From positions 1-64,000 of the forward strand of contig JAUCSE010000025.1 of assembly GCA_030445275.1 (NCBI GenBank): a DNA stretch of 64,000 nucleotides, read 5' to 3'. The translations under genes and the position numbers were made by a program. Position 1 is the first letter of the stretch, and every line of letters begins with the position of its first letter. Of this stretch, positions 29,430-37,506 are shown in pieces. Source of the DNA: Mucilaginibacter sp. (GTDB lineage Bacteria > Bacteroidota > Bacteroidia > Sphingobacteriales > Sphingobacteriaceae). The notes below the pieces were generated by a model, which did no database searches, was not told the DNA's origin, and was given only the letters and a program-made list of their open reading frames with translations.

Positions 29430-29660
29430 CTACCCCTTTTTCGCCAACCTATATTGCTCTGGCGATAAATGCATGATCTTTTTGAAAAGCTTGGAGAAAT
29501 GATAAGGGTCACTATATCCAACGGCTAAGGCCACCTCATATATTTTCATGTTGGTTGAGTCCAATAATTTACAGCCTTGTTGTACTTTCAAATGGATAAA
29601 ATAATCAATGGGAGAATAACTGGACGTTCCGTAGGCCTTGACCAGGCGATTCCGTGGCAT
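29430..29660 (-). pseudogene. C-terminal fragment of an AraC-family regulator
   Basis: Only about 76 residues of the DNA-binding end remain: YSPIDYFIHLKVQQGCKLLD, then KIYEVALAVGYSDPYHFSKL and FKKIMHLSPEQYR. A stop codon stands directly before the ATG at 29660, and the sensor domain and first helix are missing. It is a truncated gene at the left side of the small island. Confidence 0.7.
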
Positions 29661-29949
29661 TTAGAGCAGCGCCTTGTGTTTATCGCATTAAAAAATGGCA
29701 ATTATTAATCAGTGATTTGATATGGTCAAAGTGTTGCAGAACTATTGGTCCGCGATTTCGGAATGTTATGATCCACAGCTCCGGAATATCCAATATGGTT
29801 TCCAAAGACGTGTTAATGCGAAATTTAAGTTATACCTTAAAATGGCATTATTTTAAGGTAATCAATATCATCCGAGATGATTTTAATGCCATAAAATTTA
29901 TTGACATTAAAATATTTAATTTTTAAGGTCAATAGTATATATTTGTATT

Positions 29950-31071
29950 ATGCTATACCCAATAAACCCTGACCGGAATGTTCCCTGGAATACCTTGCCG
30001 GAACTGCCAATTGACAAAAACCTCTATGAGGATGTCGAAATTTACAGTCAATTGGGTAATGCCAAAGCCGCGCTTGGCCGCTTACAGGGCAGAAGTATCG
30101 TCATTCCAAATCAAGGGCTGCTCATTAATTCCATTAGTTTACAGGAAGCGAAAGCATCCAGCGCAATAGAAAATATCTTTACAACTGATGATGAATTGTA
30201 CCAGGCCTACAGTGAAGAACAAATCCAGAAATTAAACGGGCCGTCCAAAGAAGTACTGTATTATCGGGAAGCTTTATGGGAAGGTTATACGTATTTAAAG
30301 GAAGAGCAGATTTTTGACGAAAATTACTTCGTGAAAATGTACCGGATCGTCAGCCAGTTTAATGATGGCATCAGAACACCCATCGCCCAAATTGTTATCA
30401 AAGAGGGCGGCACCGGGCCAAATGCTGGGAAAGTATCCTACACGCCGCCAAGGGGCAAAGGAATAGTCGAAGCCAAACTTCACAACCTGATTGAATTTTT
30501 GAACGACGACCAAACTTATCCAATAGACCCATTGCTCAAAATGGCCATTGGTCATTTCCAGTTTGAAGCAATACACCCTTTCCGCGATGGCAATGGCCGC
30601 ACCGGCAGAATTTTCAACATCCACTATCTGACCAAAAAAGGCTTGCTGGATTATCCTATCCTTTTTTTAAGCCGTTACATCATGGACCATAAAGAAGATT
30701 ACTACGCAGGACTTGCCGGGGTAACCCAAAGAGGAAGTTGGAAGAGCTGGTTGTTGTATATGCTGAAAGCTGTCGAGGTGACATCGAACATCACCTATGA
30801 CAAGATCAATGACATCGTGGGTGCAAAAGATGCCATTTTAAAAGCCATCATTGAAGATACCGACATCGCACGCCCCGAATCGCTGGTCAACGCCATATTT
30901 ACCCAACCATATACGAGGGTAAAGCATCTTGTTGGTGGCAATATTTATGCAGAAAATACTGCCAGAAAATATCTTGACCAGTTAACGGACATGGGGGTTT
31001 TGGAAAAAAGAGTGATTGGTAAAGGTAACTATTACCTAAATCTGGAACTGTACAGAATACTATCTGAATAA
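29950..31071 (+). CDS. Fic-family protein (class II, with inhibitory helix)
   Basis: The 373-residue protein has the catalytic motif HPFRDGNGRTGR with H209, so it should transfer AMP or a related group to protein hydroxyls. The N-terminal part carries SSAIENI at about residue 72, matching the [S/T]xxxE[G/N] inhibitory helix that blocks ATP in class II Fic enzymes. It therefore looks intact and self-inhibited. A C-terminal winged-helix-like segment (YTRVKHLVGGN...ARKYLDQLTDMGVLEKR) resembles the wHTH tail found in many Fic proteins. TATATTTG at 29938 ends only four bases before the ATG, so the true promoter is uncertain. The target is unknown. Confidence 0.9.
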   Translation: MLYPINPDRNVPWNTLPELPIDKNLYEDVEIYSQLGNAKAALGRLQGRSIVIPNQGLLINSISLQEAKASSAIENIFTTDDELYQAYSEEQIQKLNGPSKEVLYYREALWEGYTYLKEEQIFDENYFVKMYRIVSQFNDGIRTPIAQIVIKEGGTGPNAGKVSYTPPRGKGIVEAKLHNLIEFLNDDQTYPIDPLLKMAIGHFQFEAIHPFRDGNGRTGRIFNIHYLTKKGLLDYPILFLSRYIMDHKEDYYAGLAGVTQRGSWKSWLLYMLKAVEVTSNITYDKINDIVGAKDAILKAIIEDTDIARPESLVNAIFTQPYTRVKHLVGGNIYAENTARKYLDQLTDMGVLEKRVIGKGNYYLNLELYRILSE

Positions 31072-31084
31072 TTTGTACTAACCA

Positions 31085-31380
31085 TTATTTTCTTCGCAGC
31101 TTACGCTTAAGTTTCAGGGTTTCCGCTTTTTCCTGTATTTCCTGGTGCGTAAGCTTTTGATGAGATAGCAACCAGTTCATTAACATCTTTTTTGAAAACC
31201 GGATACCCCGCCGGGTAAACCTATATAAGGTAATTCTCCGGCAGATTTTAACTGGTAAAGCGTTTGACGGGAGTACCCGGTTATTGTTTCAGCGATCTCG
31301 TATCCGCCAATTTCGTCTTCGTTATTTAAGGTTTCATCAACCGGCATGAATCCGGTCATGCATCCTTTTATAATGACCAT
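31085..31380 (-). pseudogene. Excisionase-like helix-turn-helix gene with a frameshift
   Basis: From ATG 31380 the frame reads a HTH_17-type domain (GYEIAETITGYSRQTLYQLK, then SAGELPYIGLPGG) and then stops after 66 residues. Adding one G to the GGGG run at 31206-31209 (minus strand) restores the expected GIRFSKKMLMNWLL and continues to a Lys-rich end at TAA 31085. The restored protein has about 98 residues, normal for excisionase-like small DNA-binding proteins of mobile islands. The break is either a real mutation or phase change in a G tract, or a sequencing error. Confidence 0.7.
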
Positions 31381-31791
31381 TAAATCCGCGACGGTCAGAT
31401 CATAGCTGCAAATTTACCATCACCAACCGATAGCCACTATCTCTATTACCTTCTTTATTACCATCTCTATTACTTGTCTACCATCAGATGTCTCAGCAGG
31501 TTTACCTTGATGTTTGTGTATTAAGCCTGAATTGATAAGGCTGTAGTACAGGTAATCCAATATTAAGGCATGAGGTTTAGCTTATTTCATCAGTACTATA
31601 AAATTATGGCCGCATTCCGCATAGTAAGATTGCCGTGTTAACCGGAGAAGAGGTAGATCAGTGGCGGAACGGTTTCCAGGCAATTACATTTTAAATTATC
31701 TCTAAATATAAAAAGGGAAGGTAGAACAACTAATCCCCATCAAAATATAGCGTGGATCTAATCTCAATTAAAAAAATAGCTAACTTGCATC
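31381..31791 (+). other. Intergenic stretch with a possible gene-end fragment
   Basis: No complete gene is seen. A short frame at about 31607-31695 (RIPHSKIAVLTGEEVDQWRN... ending at TAA) looks like the tail of a lost gene and runs into the first 42-bp direct repeat. I do not recognise the family. Confidence 0.35.
31679..31720 (+). repeat. Direct repeat flanking the zeta-toxin module, copy 1
   Basis: These 42 bases match 32757-32798 at 38 positions. The two copies flank the small 81-residue gene and the zeta-like gene, with a period of 1078 bp. Confidence 0.8.
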
Positions 31792-32037
31792 ATGGAAAGA
31801 TCACTTTTAGTAGACAGATTGTTAAATAATATTAATAACATCCATGAGTTGGGCAGGCAACGGGCTTTTGAACTTGGGAATCCGTTTTATGCCAAATTCG
31901 AAGGTGACGGTGAACATTATCGTAAAGAACTGCCGACAGGCGAAAAATATCTTGTCAGTGTTAAGATTATAACAGATGAAAACGATATGCCTGTCAAGGT
32001 TGAGGATACGATTATTAAACAATTACTATCTGAATGA
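31792..32037 (+). CDS. Small protein paired with a zeta-like toxin
   Basis: The 81-residue protein (MERSLLVDRLLNNINNIHEL..., later EKYLVSVKIITDENDMPVKV) is intact. Its TGA overlaps the ATG of the zeta-like gene (ATGA), the usual layout of an antitoxin followed by its toxin. I do not recognise the family by name. Its role as antitoxin is inferred from position only. Confidence 0.55.
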   Translation: MERSLLVDRLLNNINNIHELGRQRAFELGNPFYAKFEGDGEHYRKELPTGEKYLVSVKIITDENDMPVKVEDTIIKQLLSE

Positions 32038-32689
32038 ATCAACCTGAACTAATATTATAGTTGACCCTAACGCAGCCGGTAAATCCAGTTTCATTCGAAC
32101 ACGAATCAACGAATTGGAGGGATGCGAAATTATAATGACCGATGTTTACAAAAGCCGATCTAAAGAGGTATTTGCTCAGGCTTTGGCGCTCGGGAAAGAT
32201 ATTGTTTTGGAGACTGTTTTTAATGATGCCTCTTTTACGAAATTGATAGATGAAGCCCGGAATGCAGGCTATCATACTTCTTTAATAGTGTTATTTCTTG
32301 ATTCCACACAACATTCCATAGAACGTGTAGCGTTTCGCAGTATAGAACAAAACGGATTATCCATCAGTGGGGAAAATATAAGGATCAATTTCAATGAGAG
32401 CTTTAAGAACGTAGCTCAGTATTTCTTTTATTTCGATCAGACGGATTTTATTTATACCGGAATTACTGGTACGAACAAGCAAATAATGGGTTTCAACAAA
32501 TCAATACTTTCATTTTATAATTCAAATGAATTACAGTATCCACAAAAATTTGCGGAATTTTCATTGCGGAATAATCGTTTAAGCCAGGAGGCTCACTCAA
32601 TTATTACAAGCAATAAAGATTTCCAAAACATCCAGCAGCAAGAAAAACAAGAAGAAAAGCCACGCAAACGGCCAAGGATAAAATTATAA
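32034..32689 (+). pseudogene. Zeta-toxin-like P-loop kinase, frameshifted
   Basis: ATG 32034 starts MNQPE and then runs into a stop at TAG 32058. A one-base insertion near 32050 would join it to NIIVDPNAAGKSSFIRTRIN and the rest of a zeta-type kinase (ALGKDIVLETVFNDASF, later LIVLFLDSTQHSIERVAFRS). The Walker A should read GxxGxGKS/T, but here it is DPNAAGKS, so the first glycine is lost as well. Both defects suggest a dead toxin. The remaining 190 residues after 32114 are open. Confidence 0.65.
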
Positions 32690-32756
32690 AGTAACCTTTC
32701 AAGGTAATAATGATAATTTGAATAGCAATAACCTTGGGACCTCAATACATTTTTCG

Positions 32757-32798
32757 GGCAATAACATTTTAAATAATCACTAAATATAAAAAGAGAAG
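32757..32798 (+). repeat. Direct repeat flanking the zeta-toxin module, copy 2
   Basis: This is the second copy of the 42-bp repeat (38 of 42 identical to 31679-31720). It lies after the zeta-like gene and before the end of the convergent integrase gene. Confidence 0.8.
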
Positions 32799-32930
32799 TA
32801 TTTAAACGTTTTCTTTTTGTAATTTTTATATCACGTATAATTCTTAGTATCTCAAAAAAGGAACGAGCCCAAAGCCCATCCCTTTAATGATTAGAAGTAA
32901 TACTTGTTGTAGTGAATGAACAGCTGTAAA

Positions 32931-34151
32931 CTAAGCACGCTCTAATTTCTTCTTTAATAGCTTCATATCCTTGCTGATCTTTACGTCAACAATTTTGGCA
33001 TAATGCTGTGTTTGTTTAATTGACTTGTGCCCCAGCATTTTTGATACCGTTTCAATTGGTACACCATTGGTAAGCGTAATCGTTGTGCCAAAAGTATGCC
33101 TGGCGCAATGAAAAGTTAGTTTTTTATTTATTCCACACACATCAGCAATTTCCTTTAAGTAAGCATTCATTTTTTGATTAGTCAGAACAGGAAATACAGT
33201 ACCTTTATTTACACATTTTGGATGGTCCCTGTATTTTTCAAGAGTGGCCAGTGCATTTGGAAGCAAAGGAAGCCTTGTAACCGATTTAGTTTTCCTTCTG
33301 GTTGTATTGATCCACTTACCGCCATCAATTCCGATTACTATATCTGTTCCTCGTAATTTATAGACATCACTATAAGCTAACCCGGTATAACAACTAAAAA
33401 GAAATATATCACGAACATGATTAAGTCTTTCTGTGCCGAATTTTTTATTAGTTATCCTGATCAGTTCTTCTTTAGTCAATATAACAGGAGCTAGTTTCTG
33501 CCGTTTAGTCTTAAAACCCCAAAAAGGATCTCTTTTTAACCAATTCTTATTCAAACACTCCAGCACAATCTTTTTGAAATTTGCCAGATACTTAATAGCG
33601 GTGTTGTTTCCACAATGTCTTTCGGTTTTTAGCCAGAATACAAATTGCGAGATAAATTCATAATCTAATTCCTTAACCTCCAGATCATCTTTTCCATACT
33701 TCCACCGGATAAAGTTATGTACATGGTCATAGGCCGTTTTATACCGGGTTAATGTAGCAGGAGCGAACTCAATACCTACTAAAGCTTTCATTTGCGTGTT
33801 ATGCTGCTGGAAGGCTTCCATAATGAAGTGCTTTTTTTCTCCTTTCCCTAAGAGTATATTTTTAATGGTTTCTGCCGTTACTGGCTTATCGTCATCAATA
33901 AGGCTGCTCTTTGCCCGGTAAACTTTGTTTGTAATGATATCTAAATAGGAGTTCAGTTCCTTTGCTTCCTTATTATTACCAGTTGCTCTGCCTATTTGCG
34001 AGTTCCAATGATCAGTTATCCACCGCCTTTTAACGGACATATCCCGGCTGTCTCCATCTATTGTAATACGTACATAAACATATTTTCTTTCATCTTTTTG
34101 ATTTTTGGAATGTTTTAAATAGTAGAACATTCCAAAGCTTTTTTCTGACAT
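32931..34151 (-). CDS. Tyrosine site-specific integrase
   Basis: The 406-residue protein has an arm-binding N-terminus (GMFYYLKHSKNQKDERKYVY), a SAM-like core-binding domain (about 105-205) and a full catalytic domain. The catalytic domain shows CYTGLAYSDVYKLRGTDI with the first Arg region, HCARHTFGTTITLTNGVP, LGHKSIKQTQHYAKI with the nucleophile Tyr, and a Lys-rich end. All catalytic positions appear present. It points away from the tRNA-end repeat at 34493, 342 bases from its start, as expected for an integrase beside its attachment site. It is the likely mover of the small island. Confidence 0.9.
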   Translation of the reverse strand: MSEKSFGMFYYLKHSKNQKDERKYVYVRITIDGDSRDMSVKRRWITDHWNSQIGRATGNNKEAKELNSYLDIITNKVYRAKSSLIDDDKPVTAETIKNILLGKGEKKHFIMEAFQQHNTQMKALVGIEFAPATLTRYKTAYDHVHNFIRWKYGKDDLEVKELDYEFISQFVFWLKTERHCGNNTAIKYLANFKKIVLECLNKNWLKRDPFWGFKTKRQKLAPVILTKEELIRITNKKFGTERLNHVRDIFLFSCYTGLAYSDVYKLRGTDIVIGIDGGKWINTTRRKTKSVTRLPLLPNALATLEKYRDHPKCVNKGTVFPVLTNQKMNAYLKEIADVCGINKKLTFHCARHTFGTTITLTNGVPIETVSKMLGHKSIKQTQHYAKIVDVKISKDMKLLKKKLERA

Positions 34152-34450
34152 AACTTATAATTAAATGTCATCAAACTTCTGAAAGCTATTTATTCAAAAC
34201 AAAATGTAAGTGGGAGAGGAGTGTATCCAACTGCATCAAGGAAATAACCCGTATTCGTTCGGTGATTTTACATCTGAGCGTCTTTTTCTCCAAAAAAAAG
34301 ACGCCACGAATGACGCATGCAAATTATTATAGGATATTCATTTTGACGCATTTTGCGGAAATGGAAATCAACAAAAAACGCTCAAAAATGCACAATTAAG
34401 CACTTTAGTCGTTTTTGTAAGAAAGGTTCGGGAGATTTGGGGTTCGGAAA

Positions 34451-34483
34451 AAAGCTCTGTAAGTAATTGATTTACAGAGCTTT
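34451..34483 (-). terminator. Hairpin next to the middle tRNA-end repeat
   Basis: A 12-bp stem (AAAGCTCTGTAA and complement, 9-base loop) with T-runs on both sides lies 9 bases from the repeat at 34493. Confidence 0.7.
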
Positions 34484-34492
34484 ATGTTTTTA

Positions 34493-34505
34493 GCGGAGAG
34501 GGAGG
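34493..34505 (-). repeat. tRNA-Ser 3'-end repeat, copy 2 (putative att site)
   Basis: GCGGAGAGGGAGG is identical to copies at 29091 and 52230. It separates the small integrase-bearing island from the large peptide/defence island. Confidence 0.65.
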
Positions 34506-35005
34506 CTTCAACGGAAACTTTCAACTGCTTTGAAAATCAATATCTTATATGGCTTTAATTTCTTACTCACCGAAATACTCACCACTTTTCTAATACAGAT
34601 TAAATTGCAAATCTTTTATAAAGATATAAAATCTACCTTAAAAAATGCTATAACTATTTATGATTGCGTTTGATACAAAGGGGGGCGGAGGGAGTTTTTT
34701 TTTAAAGCTAAATCGGCTTGATTCTTAATAAGAAAGATGTCAAAAATGCTATGCTTTATGAAGTTAAGTTAATAAATTGAGATATGTATTGCAATGACTA
34801 TTAAAACAATTCATCATTGCCATTTCAAATTTGCGGTTAGCTGAGTTATTAAAATGTAATCGTATATACATATCCTTCCAGCAACATAAAAAACAGATTT
34901 TGATCAATCTTTTTCGTAACGGTCAGTTTATCATTTACAGTAAATTTTTGAGGTATTGATTCTTAAATATAAAATGATTTCGAAAATTCGTATATTATAT
35001 AATCT

Positions 35006-35230
35006 ATGGACGAAGGATATATTAAAATACTTTTACAGAGATTTGTCGAGAATAATATTGAAAAAGAAGACTATAATGAACGGATGAGTTATGTAAAATC
35101 CCACGTCCGCGAAAAAGAGATGTTGGATTTCATGATGGAAGAATGGAACAAACTTCAAAATGTGTCCACTCCTGATGATAGCAAAATGAATAGTTTATAT
35201 AATAAAACTATCAAAGATCATCGATTTTGA
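35006..35230 (+). CDS. Small protein resembling a truncated FecR N-terminus
   Basis: The 74-residue frame (MDEGYIKILLQRFVENNIEK..., later KSHVREKEMLDFMMEEW) resembles the helical N-terminal domain of Bacteroidota FecR-type anti-sigma factors. It ends with SLYNKTIKDHRF where the membrane and periplasmic parts should begin. No sigma factor gene is next to it. It may be a free-standing small protein or a truncated relic. Confidence 0.4.
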   Translation: MDEGYIKILLQRFVENNIEKEDYNERMSYVKSHVREKEMLDFMMEEWNKLQNVSTPDDSKMNSLYNKTIKDHRF

Positions 35231-35514
35231 TGGAAAATCAAAAGAATTTGGTGTTATTCTGTTAGTTTAAGTATGGGGGCAAACCAGCGGCCTGATTGGA
35301 TTTTATGTTATTTCCTATTGAAATTACTCCACTAAGTTGGAACACCTGTCATAATTTTAATCAGTTTTGCCTGCGGGCAGAGTTAATTTTTATACGTATT
35401 ACTTACCATCGAAAATTAGTATTGAATGGCGACGACCTGCGCTTGATCACATTGAACTAAATCTATTAAGGCAAAGATTTTTCAACGGCAATAATGCATT
35501 TGAGTTTAACAGAA

Positions 35515-36159
35515 TTATTTCGTTTTATTTTCTAACCAGGAATGCAACCAGTAATGAATCATCGGTTGTGAAAATTCCCTTTCTGGCATCTCTTTTATTT
35601 CTGAATAATCATAGACAAATACATCTTTTACTCTTAAAATATTCTGCTTTGTTTGATTGTTTTCCAGGGCTTCTTTTAATCTAAAGGGACCAGTATAATA
35701 CAAGGTATGATATTCACGAAACAGTCCGCTATCATAAACACTTATAATATCTTTTATAACAGAATTCAAAAAGGATTCGTTTTTTGTTGCTCCAAAACAT
35801 TCAGAAGCAAGGCTACCATCTTTGTCATCACGTAACAAATATCCGAAAGGATTTTTTTGACATAATAATAAAAACTCATCTGGATTTATAAGGTGAATAT
35901 CCCAGTCTATGTAATGGCCACCATAATGATAAACTAATATATATCTGGCGATATCTGCGGCTTCGCCATGGTTGCGGGCATTAATAAAAGCGTTATAAAT
36001 ATGTGGGTAGTTTTTACTTAAAAAATCTGCAATACTTAAATCTGTCCAAATCATAAATTGATATTCTTCAGACTTTAGGACTTGCCATGATTCTAAACAT
36101 CGATCAACAATTTCATTTGTTTTTGGGCCGACTATATGGTGTATTAGCTTTGGTAACAT
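35515..36159 (-). CDS. GT32-like DXD glycosyltransferase of the peptide cluster
   Basis: The 214-residue protein begins MLPKLIHHIVGP and has the YHYGGHYIDWDIHL block with D85 and D87, the metal/nucleotide-sugar DXD motif of the Gly_transf_sug (GT32) family. There is no signal peptide or membrane segment, so it acts in the cytoplasm. It begins 33 bases after the HlyD gene and is the last gene of the peptide-export unit. It could therefore glycosylate the Cys-rich peptide, as SunS does for sublancin, although SunS is a different fold family. Alternatively it is an unrelated passenger. Confidence 0.75.
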   Translation of the reverse strand: MLPKLIHHIVGPKTNEIVDRCLESWQVLKSEEYQFMIWTDLSIADFLSKNYPHIYNAFINARNHGEAADIARYILVYHYGGHYIDWDIHLINPDEFLLLCQKNPFGYLLRDDKDGSLASECFGATKNESFLNSVIKDIISVYDSGLFREYHTLYYTGPFRLKEALENNQTKQNILRVKDVFVYDYSEIKEMPEREFSQPMIHYWLHSWLENKTK

Positions 36160-36192
36160 GCTGGATCTTATTACTTTGATTTATATGGCTGT

Positions 36193-37500
36193 TTAATTCC
36201 GGTCATTATCAATTAGTTTAAATAGGTTTCTGGTGATCCGCTGCAAGAGAGTGGCATTTTCAGTTATGATCTCTGCATCAGCCAACATTCCTTGTTTTAA
36301 GTGTATCTCTTTTTTAAAATCGGTCCCTTTTTTTTGTATAAAGTCAACTTTTGATAAAAATATACTGTCTCTATAGGGCACATCATCAATCGTGTTTATT
36401 TGGCCCCTAATCATACCATATTCTTCAAAAGGATAACTCTTTAATTTAATCAAAACCACTTGTTTGGTTTTTACCTTACCCATATTGATTTGAGGAATGG
36501 CCATCTCCCCAAAAAAATTATCACTTCCAGGGTTTATATAAAACACATCTTGGCCACTTTGTAAGACCTGATTTTTTTGAATATTTCCCGCCAGAGACAC
36601 TTTTCCTGGTTGTGAAGCAGTAAGAACGTATTTACCCTTCCATTCTTCTGCCTGACTGATGAGGCTGTTTAAAGCTTGCATGAATTTTGTTTTCTCTTCG
36701 ATCATTTGGTTGTCAAGTTCAAGTATTTCTTTTTGTTTTGCTGCGTAGTTGCTAGCGGATGCTATAATAGAAGCATCTATCTGTACCAAGGGTGATTGTT
36801 TGTTTAAATAATTACTTTCGGCCCCCCTTAATTCAGCTTTGGTTTCGGCGTCTTCAAGCGCCAGGTTCTTGTGCATCTCATATTCTTCGGCTGCTAGCTT
36901 AAAATCATGTTGTTGCAGGCTTTTTTGCACAGTTAACTGCTTTGCCTGTTTTTGTAAATTAATAAGATCTTGTTGTAAAAAAGCTTTCCTTTTAATAAAC
37001 ACTCCACTGTTAATAGTTGCCAGATAGTCGAGGAAATTTTGGATGAAGGTTTGATAGGCAACTTGTAACTCACCGAAATTGTAATTGCTTTTTTTACTGA
37101 AAACCCAATCCGTAATTGGTTTACCGGTTAATTCCTGCTGTTGTAGTTGGCGCAGTTGCTCAATTAAATCAAGGACATCTTTGTGATTCGCCGTGCTTTC
37201 CAGATACCCCAGAGGCTGATCGGTCATAACAGTCTGGTCATTAACAACTAACAAAGTGCTTAGCTTTCCCGACACTTTGGCAACGATAGATTTAGGGGCA
37301 TCCAGGGAAGTAATTTTGAGCTGTGTTTTAATAATATCCGGATATTTTATGAAAGCTGATAATCCAAGGATCAGCATTATTATCATAAAAAATAACGTAA
37401 TTCCCCAGCGTAGCAGCCATGGCGGGGAGGCCGAAATGATATCCTGAATATCATCTGAATGGCGTGATTCTGTAAGTTTGTTAACTTCTATCTGTGACAT
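36193..37500 (-). CDS. HlyD-family membrane fusion protein
   Basis: The 435-residue adaptor has one membrane segment (about residues 32-55), then a lipoyl-type half (KSIVAKVSGKLSTLLV) and a long coiled-coil hairpin (about 120-290). The second lipoyl half (YVLTASQPGKVSLAGNIQKN) and beta-barrel follow. This is the periplasmic link between the PCAT exporter and TolC. It lies 6 bases after the PCAT gene. Confidence 0.9.
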   Translation of the reverse strand: MSQIEVNKLTESRHSDDIQDIISASPPWLLRWGITLFFMIIMLILGLSAFIKYPDIIKTQLKITSLDAPKSIVAKVSGKLSTLLVVNDQTVMTDQPLGYLESTANHKDVLDLIEQLRQLQQQELTGKPITDWVFSKKSNYNFGELQVAYQTFIQNFLDYLATINSGVFIKRKAFLQQDLINLQKQAKQLTVQKSLQQHDFKLAAEEYEMHKNLALEDAETKAELRGAESNYLNKQSPLVQIDASIIASASNYAAKQKEILELDNQMIEEKTKFMQALNSLISQAEEWKGKYVLTASQPGKVSLAGNIQKNQVLQSGQDVFYINPGSDNFFGEMAIPQINMGKVKTKQVVLIKLKSYPFEEYGMIRGQINTIDDVPYRDSIFLSKVDFIQKKGTDFKKEIHLKQGMLADAEIITENATLLQRITRNLFKLIDNDRN

Positions 37501-37506
37501 ATAATA

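Larger units (their letters stand above)
34152..35005. other. Attachment region and non-coding stretch
   Basis: The 342 bases between the integrase start and the repeat at 34493 form a typical attP-like, repeat-containing region. Beyond it no intact gene is visible. A minus-strand frame near 34852-34960 (QKFTVNDKLTVTKKIDQN..., ending at TAA) has no start and may be a gene-end remnant. Confidence 0.45.

Noticed and set aside
29156..29476. Plus-strand frame of 106 codons at the left side of the small island
   Set aside because: There is no protein-like pattern, and it overlaps the end of the AraC relic on the other strand.
29938..29945. TATATTTG as the fic promoter
   Set aside because: It ends four bases before the ATG and would give a leaderless or truncated message, so the match may be chance in AT-rich DNA.
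35345..35461. Possible gene-end fragment (QFCLRAELIFIRITYHRKLV in one frame)
   Set aside because: The text is coherent but short, with no start and no recognised family. It is too weak for a feature.
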